Of a stretch of 64,000 bases of DNA, positions 47,195-59,084 are shown piece by piece. The position numbers and the translations under genes are program-made. Numbering within the stretch: the first letter of the stretch is position 1; each line of letters starts with the position of its first letter. The notes under the pieces were generated by a model, which was not told where the DNA came from, did not search any database, and worked only from the letters and a program-made list of their open reading frames with translations. Source of the DNA: Pseudocercospora fijiensis CIRAD86 (taxonomy: Eukaryota; Ascomycota; Dothideomycetes; Mycosphaerellales; Mycosphaerellaceae); the NCBI RefSeq assembly GCF_000340215.1, contig NW_006921538.1, positions 1,674,001 to 1,738,000 on the forward strand, read 5' to 3'.

Positions 47195-48724
47195 ATGACA
47201 CAGACGTACTGCACAGCGCGCAGTACCTATAGCAGCACGGCCACTGCAACCGAATCGTATGAGGAACCTACAGTAGGCACATCTTCGGGGACGAAATTCG
47301 ACCTCGATCAGGAACGCGCGAGAAAGCGGCGGCGGCACTCTTCGTACAACCCGCGATCATGGAGCACAGAGAGGGAAAATGTGCAGATCTTGGTCGACCA
47401 ATTCTTGAGCGACTTGGGCCGGAGACTGGAGATGGTGGAGCAGTATGGACACCTCAAATTTGACGAAAGCGTCAAGAGCCTACACGAAACACTACGGGAG
47501 GTGCACGAGCGCTGTTCGAGAACGAGAGACGACATATTGGATGCAGGCCGGAGGCGACACAAGATTTTGGTGGAGACGCTGGAGTCAAACTATCGCGATG
47601 CTCTTGCCAAGAGGGATACCCTCGAAGCCAAGGTGCAAGCAGGTATAAAAATGCTCGAAGAGAATCTCGCCGCTCTGGAGCAACGTGCATATCATATTCG
47701 GGATGTTGGTCTTGGTGTGACCGCCAGCGAGATGCTGGACTCGAGTATCGCCTACATGGATGACAAGGCGACCAAAGCTGGCCAGATGATGCACGAGGGT
47801 GCCGATGCGGCATGGAGAGCAAAGGAGCGCATGAAGATGAAGATCGAGACTGCACTTGCTCATGCCAAGAAGCACGGCTTGGTCCCGTACGAAATGCTAC
47901 CCGAGCCCTGGCGTGTCAATCCATACATCCTCAGTGGTTATCGATTCTCTGAGACCAAAGTCCACTGCATTACATCTTGCTTCAGACTCTCGAACGAGTT
48001 CGTGAACATCTGGTCGCACGCCATTGGCCTCATAATAGTCCTGGCTCTGGCCTTCTACGTTTATCCTTCGACGCCTGCTTTCACTTCTGCTACGAAGTTC
48101 GACATATTCATTGCTGGCTGTTTCTTCTTTGCAGCATGCAAGTGCCTGGTGTGCAGCTGCATGTGGCATGCAATGTCGTCCATTAGCAATCAGACGCTTA
48201 TGGAGCGCTTTGCCTGTGTCGACTACACTGGCATTTCTTTACTGGTCGCGGCCAGCATTATGACTACTGAATATACAGCATTCTACTGCGAGCCCATTTC
48301 GCGATGGATCTACATGTCGCTGACTTTCGTGCTTGGAATCGGCGGCACGATAGTACCTTGGCATCCATTCTTCAACCGGGCAGACATGTCTTGGGCTCGT
48401 GTCGCCTTCTACGTCAGTCTTGCAACTACAGGATTCTTTCCTATTGCACAGCTCACCTATGAGCGCGGCTGGCACGAGACCGCATACTTCTACGCTCCGA
48501 TTGCAAAGTCCATCTTGGTCTACCTGGGTGGCGCCATCCTGTACGCAGCCAAGATTCCTGAGCGTTTCTTGCCAGGCTGGTTCGACTACGCCGGTGGCAG
48601 CCACAATATCTGGCATATTGCTGTCCTCGGCGGCATACTATTCCACTATTCTGCGATGCAGTCATTCTTCGGCGAAGCTTTCCGCAGAGCATCCATGTCT
48701 GTAGATGGATGCTCGACATATTGA
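47195..48724 (+). CDS. PAQR/Izh (hemolysin III-type) seven-helix membrane protein
   Basis: Single exon, 509 aa. I take the ATG at 47195 (A at -3) because upstream in-frame codons contain no ATG. Residues about 60-220 are a charged, helical, partly coiled-coil region. The conserved PAQR domain follows with NPYILSGYR and a FVNIWSH block (about residues 243-275) and seven hydrophobic segments to the C-terminus. Predicted metal ligands are His325 in the CMWHAMS motif and His470/His474 in HNIWH, matching the known PAQR motifs. PAQR proteins include adiponectin receptors and yeast Izh proteins linked to zinc, lipid and ceramide metabolism. The long N-terminal extension resembles Izh3-type members more than short ones. 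A MULE lies 346 bp upstream of the start. Confidence 0.9.
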   Translation: MTQTYCTARSTYSSTATATESYEEPTVGTSSGTKFDLDQERARKRRRHSSYNPRSWSTERENVQILVDQFLSDLGRRLEMVEQYGHLKFDESVKSLHETLREVHERCSRTRDDILDAGRRRHKILVETLESNYRDALAKRDTLEAKVQAGIKMLEENLAALEQRAYHIRDVGLGVTASEMLDSSIAYMDDKATKAGQMMHEGADAAWRAKERMKMKIETALAHAKKHGLVPYEMLPEPWRVNPYILSGYRFSETKVHCITSCFRLSNEFVNIWSHAIGLIIVLALAFYVYPSTPAFTSATKFDIFIAGCFFFAACKCLVCSCMWHAMSSISNQTLMERFACVDYTGISLLVAASIMTTEYTAFYCEPISRWIYMSLTFVLGIGGTIVPWHPFFNRADMSWARVAFYVSLATTGFFPIAQLTYERGWHETAYFYAPIAKSILVYLGGAILYAAKIPERFLPGWFDYAGGSHNIWHIAVLGGILFHYSAMQSFFGEAFRRASMSVDGCSTY

Positions 48725-50262
48725 TTGCACACACGTCTTTGAAGCGTTCCTAGCGACTACATGTTCGACGCATTGAAAATTTTGGAGGATAGATGACTAG
48801 ATGCTGCGTCTCAACACGCGCTTCGCATAGCAGGCTGTCTTGCTCTGTATATACGACAGCGAGGAGCGTGGGTTTCATGAGTACGGCATTGCATGGCATT
48901 ATATTTGGCGCGCGAGAAAGCTAAGATTCGGCGAATCTTGGCTGATTTCCCTGGTAGCAACTAGTTCACATGACGGAAAGAACAGTTGGAAGAACTTGTC
49001 CGCATGCACATTTTCCTTCTTCGAGCACTATCGTTTCAGTCACTGGCGAGGCCTGGCAGTTCGTAACAGCGAGGTTTAATCCTTGCTACAAGCATGACGG
49101 ACTTCGAATCGAACGCTTCCGAAGACTTCGCATGCATGAAGTTCGCGTGCGAACCAGGAAGATCGCTGCGTGAAATAGATCATAGCTCGTGTAGCGCACG
49201 ACTTCTTTTCGGATCACTGACCACGTTCTGAGCATAGCACACCCGTGGACGAGTCTCACGCTACAACTTCCTGCGCGGGAGCGGGTATCACACCAGATAT
49301 GGTCAAACAAACAGTACATGATTGCTTCGAGCATGCACACTCTTGACTTTCCTGCTCACAGAATGCCGCGGGATTCCAATCTCATAAGTTCTTACACAAT
49401 GGCATTCTCAAGAAAGACTTTCGAGTGATGGTGGAAGTGGAAGTGCGTTTGGTGCGAGATGTCCGGGTTCGGGAATTGCTGCTCCTACTGATGAGATGAC
49501 TAGGCCGAGTCTGAGAAGACTGCTTTGGATGAGACGAAGTAGAGCCGCGACCTGTGTTGAGTGGTGCACCGAGGCTACGGCTTGTTGATGGGAAGGTGAG
49601 AGGGAGGGAGAATGTGGATCCGAATTCTTTTGGTATCGGTCAGGCTCTTTGACGGGCAGTGAGTGTACCGACAACTGAGATTACCGCATTTATGAAACAC
49701 GAGCTCACGTGGAGCTACGGGCTTTTGGTTCATATTTTGCTTTTTCGATACGTCCTCACAAAGTGCAGACCTCGATCCAACGAATTGAAGCTCATAATCT
49801 CAGCTTTGACATGTGAAAGTTGCTGATTTGCACGGCTATGGCCGCCGCTAGCTCATGTTTGCATGATTTCAACGGCCATGCCTACCTCGACTCGCTAAAG
49901 ATGAGGGGCTCTCCAGCGCTGGAAATGTTCTCTTTGCTTAGTCATATCACCCATATGCTGGCTTCCTCTTATCTCCTGTGGCCGAGCATGATGTAAAGGT
50001 GTTCAACGGCATCATAGTCGTCTTTATTTTTCTTCGTCGAGCATTTCGCGTGGATGTCTGCCTCTCAAGACTTCTATTTGGCCTCTACCGTTAGTAACTG
50101 TCCTCTAGAGCAGATAGTTCGATCGTCCCGGAACTCGGGTTCGCTATGAACGGATTCACCAGTCCCCAGTCAAGGAGCCCTTGTTATGGCTGGTCTCACC
50201 AGTGCTGGAAGCAAATGAGCACACACTAAAGCGAAATTCCTAGGCGACGAACGTCGTTCTGC
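48725..50262. other. Convergent intergenic region between PAQR and DUF1749 genes
   Basis: 1.5 kb without a convincing ORF. It should contain both 3' untranslated ends. No RIP signature, repeat or RNA gene recognised. Confidence 0.5.
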
Positions 50263-51225
50263 TTACATCCTCGAAGCTCCAGCGCCTGTCCCAGAGATCG
50301 TTTCCGTGAAATTCACCACGCGCGTCACCAGATCCTGAACAACCTCATCCGGATTCCCATTCAAATTATGCGTCGCACCAGGAACAACCCCACTGCCCTC
50401 ATCAACAACCCCTCCAGCATCCCTCACAACCGAAACCCAAGCATCAACAAGCTTCTCCTTATCCAAACCCTCCTCAACATTCTCCTCACTCCCACTATAC
50501 AAAATCAAAATCGGAGTCTTCGGCGTCAACTGCCCAAAAGTCCTCTTCAACCTCTCCGCCCCAAAATCACTAGAAAAATAATCATCCGCCCCACTATGAT
50601 CCGGTCCGGGACTACTCACATCCAACCACCTCCTCGCCGTAACCGCCATCCGCCCAAACACAGCCCTCGTAAGTCGATTCGGAATATACTCATTCCCATT
50701 CCTCTCCCGACACATTTGCGTCGCCAACTGGTCAGCCTCCAATTTCATCGCTTTCGGTAAGTCCTGATCCAAAGCTTCACGATCTGAAACCGGAGCCTGC
50801 AGAATTATGCCGTCGACATTCGGTCTCTTCTCGTGTCCTTTTCCGACGATGTATTCCATGCAATCTTGACATCCGGTACTGTGTCCCATGATCACGACTT
50901 TTCCTCCCGGTCGGGTTTTTTGTAGGTATTCGAGGATTTTCGCCATGTCTTCTGCGTCTTTGGATATACTGCTTACGCCCCAGCTGTGGCCGGCGGAGCT
51001 GAGCGAGGCGGTTACGAGGGTCCAGGCTGGTGGGAGGGATTCGGCGATTTTGAAGGGGTAGGTGACTGAGTGGAGGGTGTCGAACATGCCGCCGACCCAG
51101 AGGAGGGTGTTTATGTTGGCATTGCGCGCGAGGGGTTTGGTCGGTTCGAAGGCACAGAGGTTTTTGGGGATGTAGTGGAGGGTTCCTTGGACGGAGGTTG
51201 CGGGGGGGTATTTGTCGGTGTCCAT
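50263..51225 (-). CDS. DUF1749 (UPF0613) alpha/beta hydrolase
   Basis: Single exon, 320 aa, ATG at 51225. It belongs to the DUF1749 family of fungal alpha/beta-hydrolase-fold proteins, whose substrate is not known to me. The nucleophile elbow GHSTG gives Ser116. The stretch GATHNLNG places a likely catalytic His at 286, and the acid residue probably lies shortly before it in the SGSEENVEEG area. The opening strand block LLWVGGMFDTL (about 41-51) is characteristic. The length is normal for the family. No signal peptide, so it is likely intracellular. The 252 bases to the next gene hold no other ORF. Confidence 0.87.
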   Translation of the reverse strand: MDTDKYPPATSVQGTLHYIPKNLCAFEPTKPLARNANINTLLWVGGMFDTLHSVTYPFKIAESLPPAWTLVTASLSSAGHSWGVSSISKDAEDMAKILEYLQKTRPGGKVVIMGHSTGCQDCMEYIVGKGHEKRPNVDGIILQAPVSDREALDQDLPKAMKLEADQLATQMCRERNGNEYIPNRLTRAVFGRMAVTARRWLDVSSPGPDHSGADDYFSSDFGAERLKRTFGQLTPKTPILILYSGSEENVEEGLDKEKLVDAWVSVVRDAGGVVDEGSGVVPGATHNLNGNPDEVVQDLVTRVVNFTETISGTGAGASRM

Positions 51226-51477
51226 TGCTATGTCTGAAAGGAGTCTTGGTATGGCTTCGAAGAGAGCTTGGGTTGTGGAAGCTGGGAAGCTTGCAATGTC
51301 GAGATGTGATGTCAGTCAGGGTGGTCGGACTTGAGTCCGCGGTTAAAAGTTCAAGCGAAGCAGGAAGCACTCTGTTTTAAACCCAGCGTCTGTCTTCTCC
51401 ATGAGTTGTTTCTACTTCTCACCGGCATTTCAATATACCGAGTCTCTCAACTACACCCATATATCCCTCTCTATAGC

Positions 51478-53780
51478 TCATATCCGTCCCTCACCGGTAC
51501 CAAAAGCGCCACTGTGCCGATACTCTTCCAACACACCATCATAAAACCCATAATACCTGGTATTACGAACCTCGATATCGTCCTTGCTTCCTCGCCTTTT
51601 ACCACTCTGCTCCGATGGCACAGCTAGCAGGTTCAAGCCTTTCGTCACAGAAGGCAGACTCCGTCTCCAATATGTCCTCGGTGCCACATAGTCCTCGCCT
51701 TCGTCAGCGCAAGATTTGACTTTCGTCGGCGATGGCTTGGGACTATAGACTGCGGGCGACAGTAAAACAAAGTCTTTGGGTGGAGGGGTCGGAGGGTTTA
51801 AGCTCAGAGGTATACTGGCTTTCTTCCTCTCTTCTTCTCGGTCTAATTTCAGGGCTTCGGCTAGTGTGAGTTGTGATTTTGGTAATATAGGGAAGTCGTC
51901 GAAGTCGAGTGTTATGGGTATACTGGCTTCTGTGCGGATGAGGTCTGGTGTGCCGATCCGCACTGGGGATGGTGCTATGATGACTGCTGGACCGAATGAT
52001 GAGTCTCGGATATGTGTTGGCACGGATGGGAATGGAGGGAGTGGGATGGTGTCGATTTCGTGTGCTAGGAGGGGAGTTTCCATGCTCGGTTCGCCGAAAA
52101 TGCAGCGTTCGTCTGACGAGGCCGAGTTACGCAATGATTGATCGAGCGAGGTGGTGTACTCATTAGTGGATGTTTGGGATCTTGTTGATGGCTCTTGGTT
52201 GTGTTCGTCTTCGTCTGATGCGAATGGATTGCCTGGATCAAGGTAGATCGTTTGGCGTACTCTGCGAATTCGCCTACTGACAGCTATCTTCATGTATTGT
52301 TCTTCGTCTACTGGTCTTTCCCGATTGGGCGAGCTGCGATTGCTGTGCGTGCCTGCATTGCTGAAGCTTTTGGAGACTGCAGATCGACGAGACAGGTATG
52401 AGTTGTGGGAGCTGGCGCTCCAGCTTGAGTCGGAATCCTGATCGTCGTTGGATTCTGCAGCTGGAGAGGAAGTCTGGTCGAACCATTCTTAATGCCAGCA
52501 ACGTTAGTGGATTGTTGGAACCTTTGAGCAGATCACGAGGAAAGAAAATTGGAAACGAGACGAGCCAGAGACAATGATATTAATGAGGACGGTTTGAAAG
52601 AAAGACTTTTCTTACCTTGGAGAACTATTCAGATATAGGAAAGGAGAAGATGTTAAACAACGCTCGCTCAAAAGACAGAGGATTGGAAGGCTGGATGTAT
52701 GGAATTCGATCAACGCTTACCCTGAACGCCATTCAGCCGAATAGCGTAGCATCTCTCGCAAAGCCCGTCTTTCAGTCCAGTCAAGACCGGTCGGCCGCAG
52801 CGCTCGCAATCGAGCATCTCGTCTGCAACTCCAATGTCAGCAAACGATAGATCTGAATCGTCACTATTCTGTCTTGACTTCTTCGATTTCAAAGGATCAA
52901 TAGCTCGGGAGATAAAGAAGGCAAAGTCCTCACCGGCCGTTCTCTTTCCGCTTTGCAAAGCATCAGCCAGAGCTTCTGCGTGGTTCGGATCATTTTCATC
53001 CTGGAGTGCACGCTCGAGTGCATTGAGTTGATCGCCTGCTGAAAATTCGCCATTCTTTGGCAGAGGTCGGGAGGGGGTACGGTTGTCCATAGATTGACGC
53101 TGACGTTCAGCCATGTAGTCCTGCTGATACTTCGGCCGGATGGCCGCGTTTTGACGACGTGCTTCTTCGATTTCGCGAAGGATCTTGTCTTTTTCTCGCT
53201 GGACCCACTTGTCACGATCACCAGGACCCATTCTGAGGATATCGACTCCCTTCCCGATATCGTTCGATGCACGTCTGATAGCTTCTTTGAAAGAAGCTCT
53301 TCGGCTGCCAGAACGCTTCTGTGAAGTTCCGCTGGAAGATGCGTTGGATTCGCGGCGAATGAATGAGCGACCTCTGCTCTTCGAGGTCTTCGTGTCTGAT
53401 GTAGACGTCGTGACATTACTGTCTCTCCTCTTCTGAGCATAAAAGGACTCGACACGTTCATGGCCAGATTTGAACGCTGATGTCATTGAGCTTCTTTGAG
53501 AATTAGAATGCAACGAAGCTGGGGTGGTTCTTGGCTGCTCAGTCGAGGTTCTCGGTGTCGCCGCAGGGGAATATGCTCTGGGTTGGATATTTGACACATT
53601 GAAGTACCCGCTGGCATCTCTGGAAATCAATGGAACGGCTTGCGGTGGCTGCTCTCTAGACTGAGTGCGTATGTGAGTAGGAACATGTCGGGTCGAGGAC
53701 CCAACTGATTGAGTGGAATCTGCGGAACGCCGATAACTGTGATGCGTTGGCGGTCCTCGCGAATTTTCTCGTTGTTGCAT
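51478..53780 (-). CDS. Disordered protein with central CxxC...CxxC zinc motif (two-exon model)
   Basis: I join exon 1 (53780-52721) to exon 2 (52487-51478), giving about 689 aa. Exon 1 alone would stop at 52710, right behind a good donor (G/GTAAGC). Exon 2 has no early ATG: its frame is open from 52487 although the first Met is at 52293. The phases fit (1 nt plus 2 nt), and a CAAG/GTAAGA donor at about 52614 could add a 9-nt exon without changing frame. The N-terminal part is Ser/Arg/Gln-rich. Residues 325-344 hold CERCGRPVL...GLCERC, a probable treble-clef-like zinc site. The C-terminal part is Ser/Pro-rich with many possible phosphorylation sites. I do not recognise a named family; a regulatory or signalling scaffold is conceivable but unsupported. 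If the splice is wrong, these are two separate genes. Confidence 0.6.
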
Positions 53781-55415
53781 TGTGGCGTGTTGTTGTTTGT
53801 AAGTTGCAATGAGTGCTTCCCTTTTGCTTAATTGGAAATCGTAGTGCAGTCCAGCTGCACCGGAAACAGATAGCTTGATGAGGAACAAAGAAGATTTGCG
53901 TGCGTGGGTGTATTGAGATGTGGGGAGCTCAACTTCGGCACAAGGCCATTATATCGAACATGCAGCATGTTCGAAACAAAGAAAAGTAAGTCAAAGCAGT
54001 GCATCAAAGAGCATTGTCTCGAATTGTCACAGATGCGGTGCAGAGACAATGAGCCGGATGCCAGGCCACGCAAGACTGACGTCCCGAGTTGCCCATTACC
54101 ACAGGTCTCTTCCAAGCTCGTAGCAAAGAGCGTGAAAAGGGAGTTCTTCATGGTACCTCCAGTATGCGAAATGGCATGCACAGATGATGGCGATCAGGGC
54201 GTGGGCATGGCTTCGCAGGTGCTTGGAAACGGATGTCCCAAGCAAGACTCACGAATTGATGGGTAAATTTGGCATGCTGTCTCGTGCTTGCATGTCAGTG
54301 TGTACGCTATAGATGTCTTCTTAAGGCACCTCGCCTGGGCATTTGTAAGATGGCAGGCTATCTCGAGGCCGTGTCGTCGAAGAAGCCCGTTGAAATAGCT
54401 GAAATGCGAGAATGGCGGGCTGTTGGTGGCAAGTTCTACAAACTACAGGACGAGCAGGAGCCAGAAATAGCAGCCTGAACAGCAAGTGAGCTGAACAGCT
54501 GACAAAGATGGTCAGAATCCGAGTTGCTGTACTACACAACTGATGTCATTGCGTCCTGCTTCACTGTACGTGGATGGAGGAGTAGAATGGAAGGCACGTG
54601 AGTGAAGTGAGTGAACCGACAAAGGTTGGTCTGGACTGAGAAGGCGAATCTCTAAGCGCCCGGAATCGAATGATGGTCTTTCGCGGGCAGGGATGTGGTG
54701 TCTTTGATTGGCCGAGCAGGTCGAGCTTAATTGATTGGGCCCTGCGCTTCCACCACTTCAGCTGCACGTCGCATCGCTCGTCACCACTCACCACTCGTGC
54801 AGCTTTGTGTGATGATGTTCTCAGAAGAGATGCGGCGCGGCGCTTGCCGACGAGGAGCGACGACAAGGTCAAGGTCAGTGAAGAGGGCTCTCGCGCTGTT
54901 CAGCCCCCGACCAGACGATCCTCTCCTACCCGAGGGGCAGCATGTTCATCATCATCAGTGCGTCTCACACATACACATCCACAGCTCCTTCACCAAGACT
55001 CACGAGAGACCCCACCACACATCTGCCAGCACCGAGCTCCCCAGCGGCTATTTTCAGCGGCGCGCCTTCCCTCACCCGCACCCCCAGCTCGGCCTATCAG
55101 CGTGCCACGAGGCCATGTGAAGGGCAGAACGCTCTCAGAGCATGAACCTGCAGGCGTAGACGTCCGTGCGAAGCGCTCATCCACCTATCTATCCAACCAT
55201 ACCCGCACTCGCCTTGCTGTACTTCTTCTCTCCCCAGCTGGACTCCAAACATCACTACTGTACTCTCCCCTAATCCAACCTTTTGCGCCTTACCTGCCAC
55301 CGAAGAGCTGGCCTCTTGTTTCTTTCTGCGGTTCTAGAGGCATCGCATCGCATCGCATTCAGCCGCCTCATCTTACGTCTCACGCTCTGCAAACCCTGGT
55401 CTGGTCTCTGACAGC
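53781..55415. other. Divergent intergenic region upstream of zinc-motif and four-helix genes
   Basis: 1.6 kb between divergent starts. The part next to 55416 is C/T-rich, common in fungal promoters. A 285-codon frame at 54670-55527 overlaps the start of the next gene in another frame and is treated as spurious. Confidence 0.5.
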
Positions 55416-57002
55416 ATGTCAGACAGTCACAAGAAAGAAGTACAATTCGCAGTACGCGAACGATCAGCCTCCGCAGATTCGCAAGCCACCTCGCACTCAA
55501 CACTTTCTGGCAACGCGCCTTCGTTGAAGTCACCTCGCACAGCACGCTTCGCCGAAGCGACAGCAGTCAACTCACCCATCGAGCCCAAGCCTGCGTCGAA
55601 TCCTTTCAAGGAACCAGCCCCGCAACACTTCATGGCCCAACCTCAAGTCTCCGATGTTGGCTTCGGCTACGTCAACAAGCATAACTCCGTCGAGATGCCC
55701 AACACAGATTACGAGCCTCCGGTGACAGCACGGGAGATGCCCAAGTCACCACTCAAGAGCGCCATGAAGACACCCGGTGCCCCGCCTCGAGATCTACACA
55801 ATATCCTCAGCCCGACCTTTAAGCCTGAAGAGGTCCTGGAGAAGCACGAAAAGTTCACAGAGAAGGAGCAAGCAAAAGACCTTGTAAGTCGATCGCGCCG
55901 ACCCAGGAGAGTTTCGCTAATCCTTCGATAGAAAGTCAAAGCGAGAGTGCGAATAGCAAAGTTCTTGCTGAGAGGCGTGAACTTCTCTTGTTCACTTATC
56001 GTCATTGCCATGCTTGCATCGACCTTTGCCATATTCAACGCTACGAAAGCCCTACCACCACGGAACAACTTACCTCCTTGGGCCGAGAACCAGAAAACAT
56101 GGCCCCAGATCCTCCTGCTCTCTATCGCATGTGTCTCCCTGTTTGCATGCATGGTCATCTTCTATGGATACTGGAGAGGAGGGCATAGGCGAGCCGAGAA
56201 GGCAGCGGTATACTACACTGCATTCGCGGTAGTCTTCTTCATCTTCAGCATCGTAATGTGGGGTGTCGGAGCCGCAGTGATCCAGGCCCAGAAGAACAAC
56301 AGCAATAATAAAGATATGTGGGGATGGTCCTGCGTCAACAATCAGCGAAGATCACTTTTCGAGAACGATGTCAGCTACCAACTCATTTGCCGACTGCAGA
56401 ACTGGTCACTGGTCTGCGCGATCATCGAAATCGTCGTCGAGCTCATCACCATCTCCGTGTATGGTATTGTCTTCTGGCGATTCTACTCGAAGCGACAACT
56501 ACGGAAGTCCATGGCTGCTCGCGATCGTGCAAGAAGCGACCTCTACCTCGCCCAACTCCGTTCCCAGTCAGCACCCAACACACCCGCACCATTCAGCGCT
56601 CGCGATGGAGGATGGAGACCGCCGCAGGGCGACGAGTACCAGCACGCCAGCGCGCTCGAGGATGGCCATCCTGGCGCGCAGTACGTTGACGCAGACCGCA
56701 AAGCGCAACCTTCGGCATTCAGGTTACAAGCACCTCCCATCAAGGTCACAAACGCAACACCCAAGATGGCACAGATGGGCTTCTCGCCTGTAACGACAAC
56801 AACGCGAGAACGAACGCCTTCGCCTCCGGCACACGTCGATCAGCGGAGCCCGCTCATGGCTGAAGCTCCTCGGGAGGTGCAACAGGAGCATTTCGCAGCG
56901 GCACCTGGAGAGCAAGTCTACGATTCTGTGCCAATACCTGGAGCTTATGAGGCGCCTCTGAGTCCTGGGTACGAACACAGGCAGATGAATTTTCCTCGAT
57001 GA
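55416..57002 (+). CDS. Four-helix (MARVEL-like topology) membrane protein with long cytosolic tails
   Basis: Two exons, 55416-55883 and 55932-57002, joined across a 48-nt intron (GTAAGT..ATAG) in phase 0, give 512 aa. The N-terminal 160 residues are Ser/Pro-rich with SP and TP sites. Four hydrophobic helices lie at about residues 173-192, 216-237, 248-274 and 314-339. The loop between helices 3 and 4 holds two Cys (WSC and ICR), possibly a disulfide. The C-terminal tail (340-512) is polar and Pro-rich and starts with basic residues (KRQLRK), so both ends are probably cytosolic. The topology resembles MARVEL proteins, but I see no diagnostic motif. A conserved fungal plasma-membrane protein is the likeliest reading. 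Confidence 0.8.
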
Positions 57003-57214
57003 GAAAGATCTATGTTTTCTGTACAGCAATTTTGAGATTGTGACCCCCCACGAAATTATGCTTGATCCGATCTACAGCATGGACGACGAGGCGTTCCAAG
57101 AGACAGACAATTTTTTTGGCTTTTTAATGATACCTCCACAGTTATCGTTTTTTTATCATGTGCAAAAACAACTCGCAAAAGGTTGAAGAAATTTTCTTCT
57201 TCTCTCTTTTCATC

Positions 57215-57715
57215 TCAGTGTCTGTCTACCAGTGTGAGTCTAGTAGTAAGGGCTTCCATTAAACCTAGCTCGGTCCTGAAATCGCAGTCATCAATGCTGG
57301 TCTCTTCCGCATCATTCGTCCTCGGAACCTCGACCTTGTGTACCTCCCCTCCCTTGCAAAGCGATTCCCAACCATTATCACGCACCCACTCCAACGGATC
57401 CTTTCCTCGTCCTTCACCCAAGCCTCTTCTCTTTCGTGCTAAAAATATCCTCTATACCAATTGTCCTGCGGCTAGGACTTGGGAGGCCAGTGCTTGAATT
57501 TCGTCCCGGAAGCGCACGTTGGGATGCTTGGAGGATATGGACATTTTGTAGCTCGGGTGTGATCGTGAGGGGAGTGCTTTCAATTTGGTAGCGCGGGATT
57601 GGTCATCAGGCGATTCTGAATGTGTTGTGTCTATAATAGATGTTTGACGTCTCGGTCGGTGGATCATCCGCTCTGGTTGTTCATTGTCAACCCGTGCTTT
57701 TTTGTTTTTCTGCAT
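57215..57715 (-). pseudogene. Possible gene interrupted by one in-frame TAG
   Basis: ATG at 57715 opens a frame of 87 codons ending at TAG (57452-57454). The same frame then continues open for a further 78 codons to 57215. The first part is basic and Ser/Arg-rich and ends in VRFRDEIQALASQVLAAGQ. The second part is acidic and reads like an ordinary protein end (ESLCKGGEVHKVEVPRTNDA). No intron with good signals and a matching phase removes the TAG; a 48-nt candidate from 57462 downward has a poor donor. It may be a recent nonsense mutation, a readthrough product, or an intron I cannot define. No family recognised. Confidence 0.35.
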
Positions 57716-58556
57716 GGGCGACGACTGAAGAATTATGGTTCGCGTAGAAGAGACACGGGCAGGTAGGCCTGCCTTGGGCGCATCGACTGCTTTATCAGGT
57801 TCCTAGTATACCGCTGGAGGTGCTTGCGGTGGGAGAACCAGTGTGCATGGAGAAGAGCAGACATGTTGCTTGCATGCTTCTCGGTTGCCTGTCAGGTTCA
57901 AACAGAAGCATTCCCACACATGTACGCCAGGATGCATATGCCCATTGAAGTTGGCATCATCTTCTACCCATTGGCCCATAAGCATCGGACGCTAGTGGAT
58001 GAACGTAAATATGCTTGTTACACGGCAGAACGATAGAGCTTGGCACAAATGACTGCACCTCTTTTGCGAGCAGGATCAGCCGGACAGTGATATGTTGTGA
58101 TTCAGTGAGTATCATGACAAGCACGAGAGATCATGTCTCATCCATCTCGACAGAGCAGCCGGAAATCGATCATCGATGCTGGAAATACCAAGACCATGCT
58201 CGAGAACAAGCTTAACTTGAACCTTCAGCTAGGCTGAGCTAGCTACCAAGGCAAAGCATAAGGTATGCTTGACATATCATTGCGAGGTCACGTTCGGGGC
58301 AAGATGATCCCACACGCGTGGCAAGAACCGTCGGCCAAATGGTCAACATCGAGTCGCTGGAGTGGTCCTGCCCACTTGCAGCATTGGATCGTCTTCAAAC
58401 TCAGACCTCTACACGCAGGTTACAACAGCACAAACATCATATCCATCCAGCGTTGCCATAATTTATCAAAGAGCAGTCACTACACCGCATACTTCGTCAA
58501 CGTAAGCTGCTTCTACACATCCAAATCGTCGCCCCGAACTAATCCATTTGCACAAG
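57716..58556. other. Intergenic DNA upstream of the small basic protein gene
   Basis: 840 bases with only short frames. No repeat, RIP signature or RNA gene seen. Confidence 0.45.
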
Positions 58557-59084
58557 ATGAGGGATAACAACTTCAGCCCTCCATCTCACCGCAAGCCAGA
58601 AGGCGAGAGAACCGACTCCACCGACTTCAGCAAAGACCTCCTCGCAGCTTTAGACGGTGTCTCAAAGCGAATCAACGCCGAAGCAGAAGCACCGGTCCAG
58701 AAAGCGCGCAGAGAAGGCAACACCGTTCGAAAGGACCCCAAGCAAGCCCCTCTCTACGGCGTGCCCCAAGCCCAATATGGTCGTCGAATGGACGAACGCA
58801 ACCACAGACCTTCGCCGAAACCTTACCGTCCCAGATTCGTGGCGCAGCAGTCGATTGGGCAGCGTGGACCAGGAGGTATCGACATGAACGGTCCGGCTTG
58901 GCAGAAGTTCATTCCTGCTCCTCCCAGTCGGCGAACCAACAACGCCCAGTCCCGTCCTGGCAACAACGCATTCACTTCACCGAAAGAGACCCGGCGGTCT
59001 GCAGGCGTCAACGAGCAGAATGCGCCTGCTGAGGTGGAGGAGCAAGGCGATGTCCGTCGGCGACGTCAGAGAAGAACCCAATGA
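58557..59084 (+). CDS. Small basic, disordered protein of unknown function
   Basis: Single-exon frame, 175 aa from ATG 58557; the frame reads a few codons further upstream but without ATG. The composition is dominated by Arg, Pro, Gln, Asn and Lys. A short amphipathic stretch near residues 22-42 (DFSKDLLAALDGVSKRI) is the only likely helix. The C-terminus is an Arg cluster (VRRRRQRR). There is no signal peptide or membrane segment. RNA or nucleic-acid binding would fit the composition, but there is no domain to prove it. I do not recognise a family. Confidence 0.55.
   Translation: MRDNNFSPPSHRKPEGERTDSTDFSKDLLAALDGVSKRINAEAEAPVQKARREGNTVRKDPKQAPLYGVPQAQYGRRMDERNHRPSPKPYRPRFVAQQSIGQRGPGGIDMNGPAWQKFIPAPPSRRTNNAQSRPGNNAFTSPKETRRSAGVNEQNAPAEVEEQGDVRRRRQRRTQ

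Noticed and set aside
54670..55527. 285-codon frame with ATG upstream of and overlapping the four-helix gene
   Set aside because: It overlaps a well-supported start in another frame, is rich in Arg/Ser/Pro from C-rich leader sequence, and has no recognisable features.
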